A program made the translations under genes and the position numbers. DNA of 64,000 nt from Cercis canadensis (Eukaryota > Streptophyta > Magnoliopsida > Fabales > Fabaceae). Below are positions 60,206-64,000 of this stretch, piece by piece. The stretch lies in assembly GCA_003255065.1 (NCBI GenBank), contig QAOA01005277.1, positions 28,227 through 92,226 on the forward strand. Reading direction: 5' to 3'. The notes below the pieces were generated by a model. It saw only the letters and a program-made list of their open reading frames with translations, was not told the DNA's origin and made no database searches. Numbering within the stretch: position 1 is the first letter of the stretch; the number at the start of each line of letters is the position of its first letter.

Positions 60206-60839
60206 TAAATAGTAAATCAAAAATAGGGCAGTCTTCCCCAAAAATTAAACATTCTAGGAATTTAAAATTTCACACAATTCAACAGAAACATAAACCCTAA
60301 ATTACAATTTATTCCAACATACATAATTGCATAGCAATAGAGGTAAAAACTTACATAGTAGTTAAAAAAATTACAAAATTAGTTCTACACCATTGAAAAA
60401 ATTCAAAAAAAAATTCCATAATGATTTAACATCAAGCATATAACAAAATTGAGTTCCTAATCTTAACAAATGATATATATTTCATTATCAATTTCACTAT
60501 CTATCAACCTACATTATTAAGCTACATCTAAAACAACTGCTACACTATCTAAAATAAGCAATAAAAATTTTCAACAGCTAAATCCTATAATGGTCATGGT
60601 AATTGAAATAAAATTACTCATACAAAACACATTAAAATTCAGAGATTAGAGATGAGTATAGGAACCTACCTCAACGAGCAGAAACCTTAAAATTTGAACT
60701 AGTAGACTCGAAGTAAGGGACCTGTGGTGCAAAACCTAAGCTCCAAAAAATGAAAGGGTGCTGATTTGCTCCAAGAAGAGAGAGAGGATAATAGAGAACG
60801 GAGGAGAGGGAGAAAAGTTTGAAAATGGAAATGGAGGTT

Positions 60840-61214
60840 GCGGCTACACAAGGCAGAAGATAAACACATTTTCTCACGGATTTTGTTCGCGAGAAGCGAA
60901 CCCTAAAATTCAAATTTTAAGTGAAGCAATGCATTTTGATTTCTCATGGACTTTCTCTTAGTGCTAGCATTCCGTGAGAAACTATGTATTTTCTCATGGA
61001 CATAGTCTGTAAGAATGGTCAACACATTTATAGTTACAATTGGGGCACCAATTTTCACAGATTTTCTCATGGATTTTTCTCAATGTTAGCTCTATCCATG
61101 AGAAATTCTGTGAGAGAATCCTAACAGTCATATTTCATGAGAAAATTCATGAGAAATCGCGTGATTTTCTCACGGATTATTCTTCAGTGAGAAAAAGTGA
61201 TTTTTCTTTCATTA
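60840..61214. repeat. subterminal repeat region of CACTA copy 3
   Basis: Multiple TTTCTCACGGA/TCCGTGAGAAA-like motifs, as in the other copies (for example near 60870, 60975, 61175). The opposite end has them at 56755-56990. Confidence 0.75.
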
Positions 61215-62284
61215 GTTGTATCTTACATCCCTAAAACCCCATTTCAACCCTTGAGCATCCTCTTGGTAAATGAATGTTGGCATAAAATTCTATTGGAGTT
61301 AGGCATTGAAGAAAAATGGAGAAATAAAGTATGGGAAAAAATAAAAATTTGAGCCTTTATGATTTTATTCCAAACAAAAGAGAAACTTTTCACCTTAAGA
61401 CCCCATTTCAAGCTTTTAAAGACATTCTTGAGGATTAGGTTTCTTGAATCATAAATTGGGGCAAAAATTTTCATGAAAAATTTTGGTTTTCAAAATATTT
61501 AAAACTGGGGTCAAGCTAAACTCAAGAAAAATATTTTTTTTTTTCAATTGCAATTCTTAAAGGGAATATCTTCAAATTCTTGCCATTGGAGCAAATTTTA
61601 ATTCTTCAAGTTTGTTGGTTGTCTTAACCATTGAAATAAGAGCTCTATGTCTTAACTTTTGCCTCCATGATCCTCTCCAGTGCTTGACACTAAGAAAAAT
61701 TTTGGCTGCCCAAAATTCATTTCTTGCACAACTTTGTCCTTGACAAGTTGATCCTTTGCATAAATCAAGGATCCCAAATCCTATCTCTTTTCAATCATTT
61801 ATCCACCACTATCTTTCTTTGAATCCATGGCTCATCTCATTAATTGTTGCCAAATAAAATAAGAATGGCTCATACTCAATTGACATGACAAGCAATAACA
61901 ATTGAAGGACTAGCTTAAAGCATTACCATGATCCTTGAAAAAGATTTGCATTCATCAAGATCCGTGCATAGAGGAGCCTCTAGGACTAGAGCTACACTGG
62001 GGCAAAATTTGACTGAGCAAATTTTTCATTGAGCAAGCAACTAGCACTTTTCAAATTCAGTATCATTAATTTAAGCATGGGCTCTGACCCACTACTTTAT
62101 TTCCTGAAATATCTTGGGCATTCACCCATTGTATTATTACCATTTTGGGCCCTGCCTCTTCATGTTATTTTTCTTGCATATCATTCATTTCCTAAATTTT
62201 ATCCCAATGACTCATATCTTGCAGTTTTAGGTGCCAATCATTATTTATTTTATTTTCTATCAAAATCACGCATCAAGGTAGGTA
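61215..62284 (+). other. noncoding part of the gag-only Gypsy fragment
   Basis: A+T-rich sequence resuming after CACTA copy 3. No protein of note; the 96-codon frame at 62029 has no recognisable product and overlaps the edge of the tandem repeats. Confidence 0.45.
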
Positions 62285-62725
62285 CCTTTACTTTTTTGCT
62301 TGAATTGAATCTAGTCTAACTAGATTGAGCCTGTGTCATGCCAGGTGCTTTCCTTTTGCATTTACTTTTTTGCTTTAATCAAAACTAGTCTAACTAAGTC
62401 GAGCTTGTGTCAAGTCACGTGCTTTATCCTTTTGCATAAGCTCTTCCTGCTTAAATCGAACCTCGAGCCTGTGTTAAGCTAGGTATCTTCTTTTGCATTT
62501 ACTCTTCCTACTTAAATCGAATCTAGTCTAACTAGGTCGAGCCTATGTCAAGTTAGGTGCTTTCCTTTTGTGTTTACTTTTCCAACTTAAATCGAATCTA
62601 GTTTAGCTAGATCGAGCATGTGTCGAGTCATGTGCTTTATCCTTTTGCATTAGCTTTTCATGCTTAAATCGAATCAAGTTAGGCTAGGTCGAGCATGTGT
62701 CAAGCGAAGTGCTTTCCTTTCCTCA
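62285..62725. repeat. tandem repeat, about 5 x ~85 bp
   Basis: Units share TCTAGTCTAACTAG-type, GTCGAGC, GTGTCAAG and GTGCTTTCCTTTTGC blocks. Unit length is about 80-90 bp with small insertions and deletions. They probably belong to the 3' noncoding part of the Gypsy fragment, where tandem repeats are common in Tat elements. Confidence 0.8.
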
Positions 62726-62734
62726 TTCAATTTC

Positions 62735-62875
62735 TCGCCAATTTAAAGTTCCAGTCAATTTACATTTTCTTGCCAATTTACAATTTCCAACAAATTTACA
62801 ATTCCTCACCAATTTAAAGTTCCAGGAAATTTATAACTTATTGCCAATTTAAAGTTTCTGCCAATTTTTAATTCC
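62735..62875. repeat. short tandem repeat, ~17-18-bp units
   Basis: Repeated GCCAATTTAAAGTTCC-like and CAATTTACAATT-like units directly after the 85-bp repeats. Confidence 0.65.
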
Positions 62876-62879
62876 CTAC

Positions 62880-64000
62880 ATGTTTTAAATTTCTCACTAC
62901 TCATTAGATTCGAGCACCAACATTTGGTATTTTTTTCCTGGACAAAATACTCATCTTTTGTATTTAAACGTTTCCTATATGAAAACATGAAAAGTGGGAG
63001 CTTAACACATTATTCTAATAGAAATCATGTAAAGTGAGAATCATATATGCAAGGAGAAAGAAAAAAGAAAAAAAGAGCGCTACATTGGAGAGTAAAAAGA
63101 GAGAAAAGGAGAACCAGAGGCAGAGAGAGTGAGAGAGCAGAGAAGAGAGGTCAGTGAGATTCAGAGAGGTAAGCCAGCGGTGGAGAGCACAAATCCGGAG
63201 AGCTCACTACGATTCTTGGCGGTAGCAAAAGCGGAATACTGTGGTGAATCACCATTTCTGAAGTCAAAGAAGCCCTATTGAAGGGTAATTTTGGTTCCAA
63301 TCTTTTTTTCCTCTCCCTTTTGTATTCTAGATTTTAATGGATTATTTGTGTTTTTGTGTTTGCTGTGATTGTCTAGCTCGGTGCCTATACTTCCTCTGTT
63401 ATGCAAATATGTTGATGGAGATAGCTCCATATTGTTCTTTGAGCTTGGGTAATTAGACTAAAATGCCATGCGTGTGTGTTTGGACTTTAACCCTCAAAAT
63501 TCCATATCATAATTTTGGTGGTTACTGTTTCAGCTAGGTGTCTTGTTCTATTAAATTTTATTTTTGTTCATTTGATCTATTCGATTGTTGAGTCTTTGAT
63601 TGGCTAATATGTGATACTAGTAATTCTTTTTGTTTGCTTGCACTTGGAATGGTGAGGTTGGAGTAATTTTACCATGAGCTTGGTTTCATTATATTTGGAG
63701 TGAGTGTAGTTGTGAATTCTGTTTAGGTGTTTACTTCTCTATCTGTGATGGTTGAGCCTAAATTGTGATCTTCTTGTGCTATGCTACTGATTTTTTATAT
63801 TCGGGAAAGCAACCGAACCATTTGTCTAAATAAATCAAGAGCTGAATATATTGAAATGAGATGCTAGCATGAGAAATGAGCTGTGGGTTCCTTTTTTAAA
63901 AAAAATAAAAATTGTCCCGTTATTTTGCTGGCTGTATTGTTGTTTTTAACGAATGGTTTGGAGCTAATTTGCATAGTTGTCCTGGTGTTTTCAACAAACT
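62880..64000 (+). other. unidentified stretch with GA-rich segment
   Basis: A purine-rich segment (63055-63180) with AGAGAG runs is followed by a mixed segment and a possible splice donor (AAGG/GTAATT at about 63282). This looks like a plant 5' untranslated exon and intron, either of an LTR element or of a host gene starting beyond the window. No coding frame supports either reading. Confidence 0.25.

Larger units (their letters stand above)
56695..61214 (-). mobile_element. CACTA (En/Spm) DNA transposon, copy 3
   Basis: Begins CACTACAAGAAAAA at 56695. The right end is degenerate: the last subterminal motif is at about 61180-61200 and the terminus lies near 61214 (TTTTTCTTTCATTAG where TTTTCTTGTAGTG is expected). 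The gene order and subterminal motifs match copies 1 and 2, on the - strand. A solo LTR (58390-59819) splits a coding exon. It sits inside the gag-only Gypsy fragment. Confidence 0.85.

Overview
The window is repeat-rich nuclear DNA from a flowering plant, probably a dicot. The evidence is the mix of element families (Athila and Tat Ty3/Gypsy, SIRE-type Ty1/Copia, En/Spm CACTA with a Ptta-type transposase, a Mutator-like element with a plant mobile domain gene), TTTAGGG-type telomere-like tracts and high A+T content. I find no intact host gene, tRNA or rRNA. Nearly everything is a transposon or a transposon relic, nested in layers, as in pericentromeric or other gene-poor plant chromatin. Six single-base Ns (3483, 5154, 6279, 12417, 21743, 30367) mark joins. 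Four of them have near-identical sequence on both sides or nearby, so part of the apparent duplication is probably an assembly effect.

Layout. 1-14394: a broken Athila-lineage Gypsy element on the + strand (5' LTR cut by the window edge, gag, protease, RT/RNase H, integrase, 3' LTR). 14395-19925: a Tat-lineage Gypsy fragment on the - strand with 3' tandem repeats and an antisense ORF remnant; a solo LTR sits in its RNase H region. 21521-24796: CACTA copy 1 with GTC target duplication. 24896-25225: a Mutator-type MITE. 25510-29279: CACTA copy 2, split by a solo LTR. 29280-43364: an LTR relic split by an 11.8-kb MULE (29731-41487). 43365-45640: 3' end of another Gypsy element. 45641-47263: noncoding foldback repeats. 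47264-53320: a SIRE-type Copia fragment. 54170-56694 and 61215-62280: a gag-only Gypsy fragment interrupted by CACTA copy 3 (56695-61214), which itself holds a solo LTR. 62285-64000: tandem repeats and an unidentified stretch.

The MULE is the most informative object. It has a perfect 9-bp target duplication (AAACAGAAC), terminal inverted repeats, a degenerate transposase gene reading inward from the left end, and a five-exon plant mobile domain (PMD) gene reading inward from the right end. The two genes converge, as mudrA and mudrB do in maize MuDR. Between them lie small unrecognised ORFs, a LINE-like endonuclease fragment and a 330-bp-arm inverted repeat with a short foldback in its loop.

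The three CACTA copies share a layout: 5' untranslated exon, long intron, transposase exons with the Ptta/En/Spm motif KNKKG-x3-G. In each copy a block of degenerate TTTAGGG-like sequence lies at the end of the first intron, just upstream of the first coding exon. The PMD gene of the unrelated MULE has the same thing in the same orientation and position. This recurrent arrangement is the observation I rate most worth following up.
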